A DNA stretch of 64,000 nt from Platycnemis pennipes (GCA_933228895.1 OW121853.1:81948645-82012644); one strand, 5' to 3'. Counted from the stretch's first letter, positions 10,801-23,402 are shown. Made by a program: numbers and translations. Notes: generated by a model from the sequence alone, not told the origin.

Positions 10801-13800
10801 ATACATTTTTTTAAAATTGAAACTACGCTTCTGATTAGTACATGTGATGTTCCGAGTCACATATCGTGATTCTCACACATGCATGATCTGCTTGGACTGA
10901 ATATTGTACTAGCTTTGGAACAAATGTCCACTACAGTTTTCTCGGGAAATTTCAGAAATGACGCTGATAATTACCAGAATGGGATGGGAAGATTGGATAC
11001 GTTCATGATAGCAGATTACTGCTTGAACCTTCAGGGAGACTATTCTGCCCAAAGTCATTCTAGAATTTCTCGGAAAAGAAGCTTCAGAAGTGCTAACCTA
11101 CTCTTTTTAATTGTGTTTTTCTTTCTTCAAGTGAATTGTAGCTGTAAATAATTGCTCCCAATATGTTTTATGTGACATTTCTTTCTTCAATTTCTCGATA
11201 AAATATAAATATACTAACAATTAGTGCATTTTTATTTCTATCTAATTGACTCGTTTAACTTTCGTAAGGTAAATAACCAAAATTTTGCATCTCAAAAACT
11301 AGAGCTGTTACGCGAAAACTAATGCCGAATTTGGATTCAGGAGGTCAATTACACCTTAATTAAATATAAAAAACCCCGGCACCAAAACCAGTGTAATGAA
11401 TCGTTGAGAATCCATTTCTAAAACAACCAAAGAAATCGCTGTTGAATATCTTTCAAAACCTCTTTAAAAGTTCTTTTTTTTTGCCACTAGCACGAAACAA
11501 ATGTCTTTTCCACTACAAATATTAGCTAAACCACAAAAAATAATTTTTGCTAAGTTTATTATTGTGTTAACAGTAACTCCTTTCTGACAAGAGTATCTAG
11601 TATTTTTCTGAATGTTCATATATTTTGTCATAATAGTGTAGTAGAATCCACATTACTTTTTCATGATCATTTTAGATACATGATATGTGATTATATTGTG
11701 CCTATTTATTGTAATTTCTAGATGCCCACATGGCCCTATAAAAAATCCACTTTTTTAAAAGTATGCTGGCATGTCAAAAATTATTTAAAGCGGAAGTACC
11801 AGGTCCTGACCGTAATTGCATTATGGTGATAAATAAAATAACTGCAGTATGCAATATACAAGCCTTGTATATTGTAGATTGAAGAAAATTGCAGATCATG
11901 GTAACCCAAAACAGATCCTGAGGGGCACCCATATTCCCCCAATATGGTATAACTCTCTTTTTATGTATAGTGTGCGATATTAAATACGCTTGGTGGATTG
12001 AATATTATTATTGATGCGTAAAATATTGCGTAATTATGCATAAAGAGCATGCAATGTCGTTTTCTTTAATTGCTTAAAATTTTAACGACATTATATGATA
12101 CAATCTTTTCAGTCAATACATGACAATACACTAGAATTCCTTTTAAATATTTTTTTGCCTTGATGTATTAAAAGAGTTTATGTCATTTAAGGAATAATTT
12201 AAAGTAATTCATCTCATGACTCTGAAAAGCTTTCCAGATGTGAATCAGGAGAGATAATTCGCTAGGTACCGTATCAGACATCAAAACAAATCGATTTTTC
12301 GTTCCGGCAGCTTAGTCCATTTTTCGTCTACAGTAAATGGAAGTTGCCTTTAATGGTTGCCTATGAAAGAAATATCCTGACAGAATCCAAAATACACCTG
12401 TTAAATATCAAGGTTCTTCACTGAAATTTCTCCGGAATTTCAGGATTATAACACAAAGTTTTTAAATTCTTGTAAATCACTTCCCATAAAATAAGTCAAT
12501 TGTCATGAATTACATCATACTCAAGGATACTTTGATTTTTTTGTTTACTTTCATTTATAGGTTAATTCATTTAATTGCAAAGAGTTTGAAGGAAAGGAGA
12601 AATTAGCAAAAATACAATTGAAGCAGTTTGTTGTGAATCAACTGTGTGCGAAGAAGTACAAATTTTTTCTAAAATATTCATTTGAAGGGTCAATTGATAA
12701 TTATTAATTATTATGTGTGCGTATAATGCAAATGGAATACAACCCTGATTACGCCATTATAATTAATACTATGATATCTAATAATAGATATAAGAAATTG
12801 AATTTAAATGCTCAATAAAGTTATCGAGGGATCATTTTCTTGGATCGCTCGGCTCTGGATTGGGTGTTCTGGTTTTTGAACCTGGCTATAGCCTATCAGG
12901 ACATTTTCGAAACCCTAGGTGGTATTTGATTTGGTATAACTAAAATATTTATGAGAATCATCAAACGAACAAGGGAACGAGTTAGTCTCCTACTCAGATA
13001 TACAGATGGAATTCCCAATGCCGTTTGGCTATTCTACTACATAATTGCATAAATCGATTTAAACGTAGATTTTCTAGACTAGTACTTAATTAGTATTGGT
13101 CATCAACGTTTTTCTTCCAACGATGATTTATGAGCTTCACGTTCCGTTTTAGTTCCATGTTCCTTCTTTTGACGACGAACTCTCTCCAGTCTATTCCTAC
13201 ATTTATCTGAACAACAGATGTCAAACATCACTTTCTAAGCAGAGGATGTTACTTACTTCATCCAGATAAACGTATTATTTAAAAGGTTTGACCTTAAACC
13301 AATAATTCGAGCCAATATCCACATTAACTTTCTTTTCTTCTCATAGCTCCTTTTAAAGTTTTTGAGTTCATAGGAACATCACAATGGAACACCATTGGAG
13401 ATACGGAGAGTTATAAAATACAACTAGTTTAGTTGCAAATATTTTAATGCATAAGATATGCGTAAAGCATTTATTACAATGAAATGTCATTTCCACAATA
13501 CGTAAAAGATATTATCGCAACCTAAATTAAATAATTTATTTAATGGAAGAATTTGAGGTGGGAGTATATTATCAAATAAGGCACAATTATATGTCCCGAT
13601 TATTTGCAATCCGGGTACGGTTCTGGCTTTCATTGGTTATTTATTCCGTATTGAAAATTATTGCTAAAGTATTCAACCCTGATACACTTAATCACTGCTT
13701 CAGCTAACCGCATATGGACTCTTTTAGCAAAATTACTGCATGCACATACGTCAAAAGATCTCCTTAAATTTGTCTTCATTTGAAGAGTAAGACTGCAGTA

Positions 13801-14519
13801 TTTCCTATTGCTGCAACCATTTTGCGCTTTGATATTCTTTTTACACGAAAATGTGTAATTTATGTCGAATTTGGGGGCTCTTTTTTGAGCGTTATTAAGG
13901 TGAATTTCATTGCTGCCTTCAAAGCAGAAGTTGTCAATGAAGCTTCAAGTCATCAAGTAATCTCAATAGAATAGTTTTTATTCTAATCTACATAAGGTAA
14001 TGGGCAGTAGGCTTATTCAGCTGGATCTATATTAAGATGCTCTCACTCCATATTTGTTGGCGTATTAAAGTTTAAACATTCGGCACATCGAATATTCCAA
14101 GGTAGAATTTGAGACAGTAGATCCACATTAATTAAAATAGGTGGTAGCTCAAGAACCCAAGTCGGCTTCGGTTCTTGATGAGAATTACTATTCTACTCTA
14201 AAGTTTTAGTCATTTATCTCCTTTCTACTGAATACCAACCGGAACCTTTGCAAGTCTTAAATACCCTTCACTAATTGCTCTAAATACCTCATACGAGGTT
14301 TTCTTTCGTAACTCTTGTCGCTCAATTTTTCTTCGATGACAGTTTTCATAAGGCCACCATCTCTCAACATATGGCCGAAGGATTACCCCATATTTATCAG
14401 GATTAAATATTTTAATTTAGCTTATTTTTTCTTAGACAATCCTTTAAAACTGCTTATAGTTTCTTTAACTGATTTCTAGCGAAACCTCTGAAAGAAGCTC
14501 TTTGGAATAGCTCGTCTTC
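10801..14519. other. Long featureless AT-rich stretch
   Basis: I find nothing supportable across this 3.7 kb apart from a short palindrome at 11852-11874. It lacks the repeats seen elsewhere and also lacks open frames above 90 codons. Confidence 0.5.
11852..11874. repeat. 23-bp palindrome
   Basis: CAATATACAAG and CTTGTATATTG (11 bp each) are exact inverted copies around a single base. Function unknown; it may be chance. Confidence 0.45.
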
Positions 14520-15400
14520 TTCCTTCGCCCACAATGGTTCCCCCCAGGCGATGGCCTGAAAATCGAACCGTAGCAGCTGGGAACGGTGGATAATCACCAC
14601 CTTAAATCACGATCAACGGAGGCAGCGAGAGGGCGTGCCGGCTTCGAGTCAATTTTTAAGGGCGAGCTCGATATCCTTTAACCACCGAGTAACAAGCATG
14701 TGTGGCCGGAATCGGTGGTTGAGAGAGGTGGGGGGCAGGGGAAGCGGTGGAGCGTTGGGTTTAAGCCTCCGAAAATCGCCGACTCACCGAAAAAGAAGCG
14801 ATAGATGGGCAATTTGCAGAAAAACAGCAAATTCTGGGATCATCGCGGGAATCCCCTTCCGAAATCCGCGAGCAAAATAGGAGGAAATGCTACGGGTAAG
14901 CGGAGTGTTGGCGAGGATGATGGGGCCAGTGGTGATAAGGATCAAAACCCAAGCTACCCTCACCCCTCGCCCATAATACACAGCACTCAGTGAGTTCTTA
15001 GGCGCTCTTATTAATTCAACGCTTTCTCTCAAACTGGTCTTCCACGGTTGTCATTTTTTCAGCCCCGCATCTCACCTCCCAATTCTCGTATCCTCGGGTT
15101 CCTCCTGGGTTAACGGATGTAACCGAGTCCATTCTTTCCTAACCTCGTTCACCAATGCGTCCCTACTTATCCTCTACCCACCTTCCAGGTATACATCTCG
15201 ATTTTCTCCTCCAATTACTTTCACTTTTCGCTCCGTCCAGGCACGGAGACTTGGGTCTCTGGATCCTCCGAGCAGACATCTCCGCCATAATCATCATCAT
15301 CATTATCATCAGCGCTTCCCCACGGCCGCCCCTAACTTTCTCCCCGTACGCTCTCTACCTCAGGTCACCCTTTGCCCTCTAGAGCAATCTAATGCGCATC
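14520..15400. other. GC/CpG-rich patch
   Basis: A CpG-rich stretch ending in a pyrimidine-rich zone (15040-15380) that includes a short ATC trinucleotide run near 15289-15310. Several overlapping 60-80 codon frames on both strands show no family resemblance. Confidence 0.35.
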
Positions 15401-15774
15401 CGATTGAGTCTTCATTCTTGTCTGGGATCGAATTATGATAAATGAGGAGCGGAAGTCGGTGTATAAATACGGGGTGAACAGGTAATCTTCTATTGAAAAT
15501 AAATAGATAATGATAGTGAGAAAAAATTAAAAGAGCAAACTCGTTTGAGCACCTGTGAAAATTCACACAAAAACAAACGACAGTAGAATTAATTATAAGA
15601 AGAATATCAGCAGTCACAGGGTTGTTTTTAGTGGTATACCGGCCCTTAAAACAGTACTGCGTGGAGAGCACTTGAAGTTTATTACTCCGCCGACGTGCTC
15701 AACAGCAGCGGACCCCTTGATATCTTTCGTTTACAGGAAGCAATTCCAACACGAGGTTTTGCTCTAACCTTCCT

Positions 15775-15860
15775 CCATCCTTGAGAATTTCGTGCCTCCA
15801 ATAATCCTCCTACCTTAAATGGCGAAAATAGCCTTAGGTCGCCTACCTCAAACAACTACG
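15775..15860 (+). repeat. Decayed tail of the second SINE family
   Basis: The segment with CCTACCTTAAATGGCGAAAAT and GGTCGCCTACCTCAAACAAC resembles the 3' part of the intact SINE at 57916-58232 (CCTATCCTAAATGGCGCAAA and the following GGTCGCTTTCCC). The tRNA-like head is missing, so this is a 5'-truncated, diverged copy. Confidence 0.45.
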
Positions 15861-16519
15861 TAATTATAAGAGAATTGCATCGAATGTTCCGTAGCATAAC
15901 TCTACGGTCATTGTAGCAACGGAGTTTTTTACGTAGGCATCATTGAAAAGATTACAAATGAACTTAGAAAACTGGGTTACCGTAAATATTAGCATGAGAA
16001 CGATTTGGAATTCGCACAAGTTCATTGGTTTCATAACCAATAGATACCTGCAAGATACAAGACATTATGGCAGAGAAAATTGTTATTGGATACATTTGAA
16101 ACAGTGAGGAGAAAATCCTTCTGAGTCAAAAAACTCGTCAGAAGGTACTTTGTTACAAAATGTTCATTATGCCACATTAAGGTGCCATTGTGATTTTTTG
16201 TATGTTCCCAAAGACATACCCTCTGTTCTATCACATATAGATCTCTAAAAAATGCAACAAATGGAAACAATGCCGACGTACGTCATAAACTCCAGTAATA
16301 AATACTCTAAATCTTCAGTGATGTATTTAAAACATGCATTTATGCTATTGTATGGTAACTAGAAAGATTTATAACCTTGCTAAGATGGAAACGGTTTCTA
16401 CTGAAAGCCTTTATAAATTATTATCCTCGTTTTTAGACGCTTAGTTCATTTTTCCAAAAAAAAGAATTCAATACTCAGCTGCAGTATTTAAGTTTTGGTG
16501 TTACATGGGTTTAGGCTGT
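15861..16519. other. Gene-free AT-rich stretch
   Basis: Nothing recognisable. The 79-codon minus frame at 16031-16270 has no resemblance I can name. Confidence 0.45.
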
Positions 16520-16650
16520 CACATACTGTCAAATGTAGCATTAAGCCAAAGTCAATCACAACATCCATACCAAAGTAGGGATTCAAAATCGTAACCTTGA
16601 TGGGCGTGTGTCACCTCCTGATCACTGCGGTCGGCTTCGACACACAGATT
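16520..16650 (-). repeat. tRNA-derived SINE, common family
   Basis: Read on the minus strand it has TTTTGAATCCCTACTTTGG followed by TATGGATGTTGTGATTGACT, nearly the junction seen at 2142-2175. The B-box is mutated and the head is diverged. Confidence 0.5.
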
Positions 16651-17397
16651 CAATAATAGCATTTTCAAAATACTTACTACGTACTTCCCCTTCCAGCCTG
16701 ATAGAAGTTATAAAGCCAGCAGCACTATGATTATGGAAAAAATTACTAAGTCCCTTCCACAGGCTCAAGTTATAATCGGTATTCTTCTACCATTTGAACC
16801 TAGATTTCAAATAAAATGCTTAAAAAATGTATTATTCCATGAACTTAATGCCATCAACGTCAGCTTAGGACAATAAAAACTACGCCCTGCTGGAAAAAGC
16901 AGAGCCTCTTCGAGGTATTTTTCGGGTTCATCGGCCTAATATCATCGAGAAAGGCAATTGGTTACGTTCGTGATGCAGCTGGATCGTAACCACTCCAAGA
17001 TATGATCAATTTTTCCGCGCTATGCAATTTTGTCCATTATCCTCGTCTCCTCGCCTCTCTTACAAGTCACAAACTGCACTCCTGGAAGCCATCCTTCAGT
17101 TACTTGCAGAGGAAGGCACGAAATCCGTCTCTCTGTCCTGCCCGTCATCAATACTTCGATCATACACAACGGTCCCATCAAAACCCACATACATCAATCA
17201 GACTAGCTTCTGTCCAAAAAGCTCCAAAACATCAGAGAGAGCTTAGACGTCACGTGCGTCGGTGAGTGATGAGAAAAATGGTGGGAATATGCATCCTTTC
17301 TAGAACTTTAAATTGTTTTTCAAACGGAGAATAATTATAACCGATACTATCTTAGAGTTGTTTGAATTATGTTTGTGTATAGAACGGTGACTCATTT
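16651..17397. other. Unassigned stretch
   Basis: Two overlapping plus-strand frames (17002-17265 and 17022-17246) cover a pyrimidine-rich block. The second has a mildly protein-like, leucine/serine-rich composition. I recognise neither and see no splice context. Confidence 0.25.
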
Positions 17398-18030
17398 CAT
17401 CTACATATACATCTACATAATACCCTGCAAGCCACCACAGAGGTGTGAGGCAGGGGGTGATTTCTCACCAAACATACACTACATATCATGCATAAAAAAG
17501 GAATAGTATTAATATACTAGTCAGAACTTCACTATTTAAAAAAGATAGAAGTTGTAAAGCAAACATGCAAAAACATTCTGTTAATAGGGTTAGCTTTAAG
17601 CACTCATACCAACATGCAGCTACCAATGCTATCCATTGCTACTCTCCGATTGGACATATTTACCGTTATTCGTTTCTTTAATTGTACGAGGGAAAAAAGG
17701 ACATTTTGAATCTATCACTTCAGCAATCAATTTCTCTAATTTTATGATTATGGTCCAGTCTGCCATAGTAAGTTGGGATTCGCAAAATATTTTTAACATC
17801 ATCACTGAAAATATTGTCTTGGAATTTATTTAAGAGATTACATCTACATTTCAACCTGCGATCTGACAATGATTCCCATTTTAATTCATTTAATAGACTG
17901 GTTACGCTAATATAATTATCGTATCGTCCCTTTACAAATCTTGCCAATCTTCGCTGCACACGTTCAAGTTCATTATTTAGACCGATTTCATAGAGATCCC
18001 ATCCCATTTGCTCGACTTCAGGTTCTGGCA
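17398..18030 (-). mobile_element. CR1-like LINE, 5'-truncated copy
   Basis: A non-LTR retrotransposon encodes a reverse transcriptase that copies its own RNA into the genome. This copy keeps only the C-terminal end of that ORF. On the minus strand, 17720-18031 encodes about 103 residues including ELERVQRRLARFVKGRYDNY and SVTSLLNELKWESLSDRR. This is the post-catalytic region typical of CR1/Jockey-type LINEs. The frame then meets a stop, and the next segment (MSFFPRTI) continues in decayed form. The catalytic motifs are absent. The 3' UTR ends in GGTGGCTTGCAGGGTATTAT followed by ATGTAGATGTATATGTAG, i.e. a hexamer microsatellite tail. It is closely similar to the copy at 38840-39489 but on the opposite strand. 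Confidence 0.85.
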
Positions 18031-18775
18031 AGCTGTATGTACATAGTGAAAGGGCTTACATAACATCTATAAAGGGATGATGAAGCAGTAATAGATTATG
18101 TAAAAAGAGATTATATCAAGGTGGTCTGTAAAAAGAGAAAGGAAGAGTAGTTTCAAATTCATTGGTCCAAAGAGGTAACCAGTAAAGAGGTGTAACTGAT
18201 CGATCGATATTTTAAGAGATGGCTGCTTTCGCTGGATATACTATCACTATGCAAAGTCGCATCATACGTGGACCGACGCAACAAGGTCAGTGTTTACTCA
18301 TCGAGTCAGCATTGTTCACTATCCTTGGCAAGGACTCAAAGGTCGTGGGCTATAGTTTCGCACGGAAAAGGGACCATATAAACACGTTTATGGATGCAAC
18401 ACATTTGCAATAGAGGCATGTGGTTTGGCTAAAAGGAAGCAGGAAAGGTAACGACAAGAAATTGGACGTCGGGAATAAGGCACCAGAGGTGACCAGATAA
18501 ATTCAGATCAGTCCTATCTCATATTTGTCGTTCCGATTCAGTTTCCCCTTCGCTCAAGGAAAACAGTTGGAGTAGTCGGTAGTGCATAAACATGCGTTAA
18601 TATTACTAAAATATGCATTCTAGAGAAATTCAGATACATATAATTAGTGAAAATCTTCCTAACCAGCAATCACATAGTTACTATGTAGATACTAACCATT
18701 TAGTTGCACGTAACTCGTATACCTAACTTGTTTCCATGAAGCAGTTTCATCTCTTAGTTGCATGCAAGTAGTGAA
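18031..18775. other. Gene-free stretch
   Basis: No recognised gene or repeat. A 64-codon plus-strand frame at 18219-18413 is unrecognised. Confidence 0.4.
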
Positions 18776-18843
18776 TGTATGGTGATTTTCAACCACTGCC
18801 ACACACCCTCGCGGTGGCTCGCAGGGTATTACGTAGATGTGAA
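18776..18843 (+). repeat. Solo CR1-like LINE 3' tail
   Basis: TGCCACACACCCTCGCGGTG then GCTCGCAGGGTATTACGTAG matches the last about 70 bases of the CR1-like family, including the start of the ATGTAG-type tail. No ORF remains. An oppositely oriented tail lies about 220 bp downstream. Confidence 0.75.
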
Positions 18844-19060
18844 TAAATCATTTTCTCCACGAACTGGGATTCCTTCCATCACATCAAGTCCCAACATTCC
18901 TGCGCCACTAATTAAAGAAGACGATGATTATCCCTCTCATTTCGGAAGTCCTCACCTGGACCTTTACCTGCCTTTTCCTTTGCCCGTGTTTCACTCCTCG
19001 TGAGAAAGTTTCCTTCAGTCGTTGAGGCGTCTTTGTCGAAAGCTGCGGAACTAGTTGACG

Positions 19061-19140
19061 TACATCTACATCTACACGATACCCTGCAAGCCACCGCGAG
19101 AGTGTGTGTCAGGGGGTGAATATCACCAAGCATTCCACGT
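19061..19140 (-). repeat. Solo CR1-like LINE 3' tail
   Basis: The plus strand reads ACATCTACATCTACACGATA, CCCTGCAAGCCACCGCGAGA and on to CAGGGGGTGAATATCACCAA, i.e. the family tail in reverse. A frame at 19055-19411 crosses it and is therefore not a host gene. Confidence 0.75.
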
Positions 19141-19520
19141 ATCACCACGTATTGACAATGCGAGGAAGACGCAGTTGGGGAGGAAGAGGGGAGGAAGGTG
19201 CAGTAACTCAACGGAAGTTGGGAGGTTAACGTCGATAGTTTCCGCTTTTTTTGACTTTAAATCATACGCAATAAAAAGGGGGTCGATAAAAAGACAACAT
19301 TTTATCGAGGAGGTAGGGGAACAAAAAAACCTTGAGGACAGTTGGCGTAGAGTAAAGAAAAATAGTAAGCATGATGTGGCTTTCAGGTGGTCTCAGTCGT
19401 TGAAATTATGAAATAATTTTTTCTGTGTTAGCTCAGTGACGCAGGCATAGAAGTAGAATTTTAGATTTTAAAGGGCTTCAACTGGTAACATGGAAAGAAA
19501 GTATGAGGTAAATTAACAAA

Positions 19521-19597
19521 TATTAAATTTACTGCGACTCGGATTTCACTGTATTACAGCATCATCAGAGGAAACCAGGGTCGCAGCAAATTTAATT
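19521..19597 (-). ncRNA. Hammerhead-like hairpin, Penelope-type tail candidate
   Basis: On the minus strand the order is CTGATGA (plus 19562-19568), a 5-bp stem (GCTGT, loop, ACAGT; plus 19548-19560), GAAA (plus 19544-19547), and then GTC (plus 19536-19538). This is the hammerhead ribozyme core order with a NUH-type GUC site. The module is enclosed by inverted arms 19521-19538 and 19580-19597, about 17 bp with one G·U-type difference. Penelope-like retroelements are known to carry minimal hammerheads with a very short helix III, which this resembles. I see no GIY-YIG/RT frame nearby, so it would be a solitary tail. Whether the RNA cleaves is unknown. Helix I is not a simple continuous pairing next to CTGATGA. 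Confidence 0.45.
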
Positions 19598-19689
19598 TTT
19601 ATGGATTTGGCTCGTGTTTTCTTTCCTTGTTATCATGCCTTGCTTCCACTCCATATCGCTGGAGCCTTCAGAATTTGACTTCAATCTTG

Positions 19690-19887
19690 TACCGCATCGC
19701 TAAACCCAACATAATCTTGATGCTGAAGCATAACAACCCTTAGATAGTGGTTTCGAATCTCACCTCGAGCATGGTTGCTGTGTCTACCCTAATGCTAGTC
19801 TAATAATTAAGTAATGCTAAATAGTGATAAATGACCTAAGCAGCTGGAGCACCTTAAAAATCTAACTCCACTTCTACTAATTCTATT
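19690..19887 (+). repeat. tRNA-derived SINE, common family, near full length
   Basis: A B-box-like GGTTTCGAATCTC (about 19749-19761) is followed by the CCTCGAGCATGGTTGCTGTG junction. It ends in AGCTGGAGCACCTTAAAAAT then CTAACTCCACTTCTACT. This copy shows both the tRNA-like head and the characteristic tail. Confidence 0.6.
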
Positions 19888-19889
19888 CC

Positions 19890-22439
19890 GGCCGCGAACT
19901 ATTCACCGTCACTCCGTTCGCAACGTGGATGCCGTGTCGCTAGTAGAACATTAAAAAAGAAGCCGCCCATGAGTCCAACCCGACGCAGCAGAATTGAGAA
20001 ACTTTCCAGGCCTCCCAATAGAATGTAGAGAAAATCCTACTCCCCTGAAGATAAAGTATTAGATAACTCCTTTATTATTCTTGAGGTACTCGTCTAGGTT
20101 ACAGCATTTTTGGTGAAAATAGAAATAAAAAAATTACTTCAAAAGTATTTTTGACTTATTGATAAAATTAACCTGAACCTCTGGCATCATTGGATTAGTA
20201 TCCTATGGATATTGATAATGACTTCAAAAACAAATGATTGAGTTTATAGGTCTGCTATCCTTCTATTTTGGAATCAGTTAATCGAGACTCAGTAAGTACT
20301 TAGCTGACTTATCTTAACTATGAATTTTAGTATATTGTCTGTTCTCGCGTAATCCTCTCACACTACTTATAGTTTCTGAGGTAAACTGCGTACTCCTTCG
20401 ATAATTACAACACATGTAAAGAAAAGATGGATGTTTCATGCATACAAAATGTTCAAACTAAGAAATGGAAAAATATCAAGATCAACTTTCAGAAATAAAT
20501 CTAAATTTAGCGTATGCATTTGCACCAGAGGAAATCATACACCATTTTGGAAATTGTCACATAGCCGCGACACCTCAGGGAGAGAACAAACTAGTGGCCC
20601 AATGGCCTAGTTATAAGCCACGCGGCGTGCCTGAATTCTTAAACGTTAGAGCTGTAAGTCTTAGGAAAGAGCGAGATATGACAGGTCAGGGTAATCTATC
20701 ATTCTCTCAGGGAAACCGGCACAGGGCCTCACTGTCTCTCCCATGGAGTAATGATAAGGGAGAAGAAAGTGGAGAAAGATGAGAATGATTTGGGATGAAG
20801 GCGGAATGGATGGGGGTTAGGGGAAACTGGGAAAGTTGGAAAACAAAACCAAGAGAAGAAAATCAAGGCCCAGGAGTGGATCCGCAGCGCGCCCCAATCT
20901 TTCTTCGGGGTAGGATCCATGCTCACGACGTATAAGGTTCCGTGATTCAGCTCCACTTTACCCCAGCCGACCCCTGACCAACTCCCATCACTTTCTCTCG
21001 GCGGGACGTCATTCACTAGAATCAGATCGACCTTCCAGAAGTGAGCCATCATATCCCCAGGCCCAGAGAATTTTTCAAGCAGTAATTAAAAGAAATTGAT
21101 AAAACTTAATAACATCAACGCTTTTAGCTGGAGATTCCCGCGTGCCCATATCGAGAGTTTGGTAATCATGGTACAGCACTCCACCAGCAGGACCGGTCCA
21201 TCTAAGCGGATTCTTCAAAGCATTTACCAAAGATTGAACGGGAGACGACGCCGGGTTTTCAGCACACTTTCTACTCTCAATTTCCAAATGCCACGACTTC
21301 ATGATTTGCTCAGTTCGGTTTAACCACTAACAAATTATCTATGTCATTCTTACTGTCGCAAGAAAATGAGTTATCTACAGAAGAAGTTCAAAACTACAGA
21401 TTAAACCATCCATTAAAAATGCATGAAACTTGAGCCACAAGGGGGAAATGATAGATCAACAAATGTAAATAACTATTTTGCGTGATAAGGAAAGTGTTAG
21501 GGATCAAATAACTCCAAAATACCGAATGAAATGACTGCAGGGACGAGCAGGCGTATCTGAGTAGCATGCCTCATATACGTAAGTAAAAAGCACACTATCT
21601 CCATTATAAACGGAGCGATATTAAAGATTCAACATAGTTCATAATCATTCATCTTTTTCAAAAGTTATTTCCATTTCTTCGTCTTTACCGCTACCTGCCT
21701 GCCGCTCTGAACAAGAGAGTGCTTGCGAAATGTGAAATTTAAATGCTAAATGAATAAAACTAAAGAGTTCAATACAAAAAGAAAAGTGGAATCAAATAAG
21801 AATATTTTGGCTTAGAAATTTCAATAAGGCCTGGAGTGAAATGCAGTAAATTACATAAAGGCTTTTTTTCAAAGTGACCTACCTGAAGGTGGAGTTTCGT
21901 CGCTTAAACCAACCTCGTGCCCAGCCTTACAGGCCGTGAAACTGTATGCTGGATAGTAAGTTCAGGTTAGAAGGGACCAGTTTTTACTATTTTACCCTGC
22001 AATCAGTGGGTAAAATCATTAAGAGCGATTTTGAGTTATTTTTTTCTTGCTTTAGCAAAGATATGATCAATGATACTAGTATTACTTTCCGCTTTGAATA
22101 TAAATTTGAATTTCCATCATTTTTGGAACTATATTTATGGATCTCGTATAATTTTTGACTTTTTGTGTGGGACAGGATTTCTCTTTTCCGTCAAAATTTT
22201 GCTGACCTCAGGACTAGCAGCTCACCCCATGGTCCCTATTGTCCTTTTTCTCTGAAAGTTGTCAGGAGTACAATGAGATCCTACAGGTCGCATGCGGTCA
22301 AATTCCATGCATGCCTGACATGGGGTTTAAAAAAACGTAAATGGATGCCACGGAAAACGAGTTTTTGAATTATTTTCTCGGCGAACCGGGATTTAAACAT
22401 TCTCTCACCCTCACTCACTTTGACGAGCTAACATGGCGT
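19890..22439. other. Gene-free stretch
   Basis: No supported gene. The 105-codon frame at 20465-20782 and the overlapping minus frame at 20729-21052 are unrecognised. Frames near 21946-22368 overlap one another in three registers. A GC-richer zone lies at about 20730-21060. Confidence 0.4.
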
Positions 22440-22950
22440 GAACTGATGTGTCGACAACAAATTTTTTATATAAAAATTAAGGGGTGAGAGGGTGGGCGAG
22501 GTATGTGAATATTACGGGAGAGATCTGGGAAAGTGAAAGGAAAGGTGAAAGAGGAGGAGGACACCATTTCTCTTTCTTCGCGGAATATGAAAAGACGGGG
22601 TAGACTAGGGGATGGAAGAAGGGGAAATCGGGAAGGGGGGAAGGTCTCGCGTTAGCCGGCCCAGGCGAGGGGTAGGAAGTGTATTGGGTTGACGCCTTTC
22701 TTTCACCAAAGAACCCCCCCTCGAACCCCCCTCGTGTTTCTTCGCCGTTTTATTTGCGCCAATCGAAAGGGGAAGAAAAAAATAGCATGAGAACAGTGAT
22801 CACCCGTGTCCCGACTCTGGTGAAAGGCCAATTTCGTTTCTGCGTGCAGCGATGATGACCCTATTTATGTTTCCATTTCGCTCTCGGGTTGATGAGGCCC
22901 GAGTCGGGAAAAGGCCGTGAACTCCATATTGATATCTTACAAACGCATAC
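22440..22950. other. GC/CpG-rich patch
   Basis: A purine-rich then CpG-rich patch with GGGG and CCCCCC runs, flanked by AT-rich DNA. No reading frame of note. It belongs with the similar patches listed elsewhere in the window. Confidence 0.35.
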
Positions 22951-23131
22951 CACTCACATAAAAACCTCGCGGGAAATTTTTTTACAACATTTCAGCCATT
23001 TAAATTTTGGAAGAAGGAATGAATCGCATTAATTTGTCTACAACGATCATGGGCGTTTTAGCACTCATTTTGTCTGTTATTTCCCGGTTCTCATTTTTCC
23101 TATCGGTAATATTAGGAGTAGCATTAAATTT

Positions 23132-23262
23132 AAGGTGCTCCAAATACTAAATTTACATCGCACCATCAAACCTGAATGTAATCCTAAGAAAAAAATGATA
23201 TCCATTCCCGAGTTGGGATTCAAATTTGTGAGCCGGTAGTGATAGTCAAGTTGATTACGCGC
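23132..23262 (-). repeat. tRNA-derived SINE, common family (minus copy of a pair)
   Basis: Read on the minus strand it has CAAATTTGAATCCCAACTCG, then GGAATGGATATCATTTTTTT, then ATTTGGAGCACCTTAAATTT. It abuts a plus-strand copy of the same family, so the two are head to head. Confidence 0.6.
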
Positions 23263-23402
23263 TGACCTGGTTAACCAAAAGTCGTGGGTTCGAATCCCGC
23301 TCAGAAAATGGATGTTTGAACTAGGAATAGACCTTAGCCTAGATGGTAAGATATGGCCTTAGCCGTTGGAGCACCTGAAACCCAAAACTACTACCACTAC
23401 TC
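23250..23402 (+). repeat. tRNA-derived SINE, common family (plus copy of a pair)
   Basis: The B-box GGTTCGAATCCC (about 23288-23298) is followed by GCTCAGAAAATGGATGTTTG, then GGCCTTAGCCGTTGGAGCAC and an ACTACTACCACTAC tail. The junction and tail are the clearest example of this family in the window. Confidence 0.7.

Noticed and set aside
17002..17265. Two overlapping plus-strand frames, one mildly protein-like
   Set aside because: A pyrimidine-rich block produces Ser/Leu/Pro-rich translations in both registers, and no homologue is recognisable.
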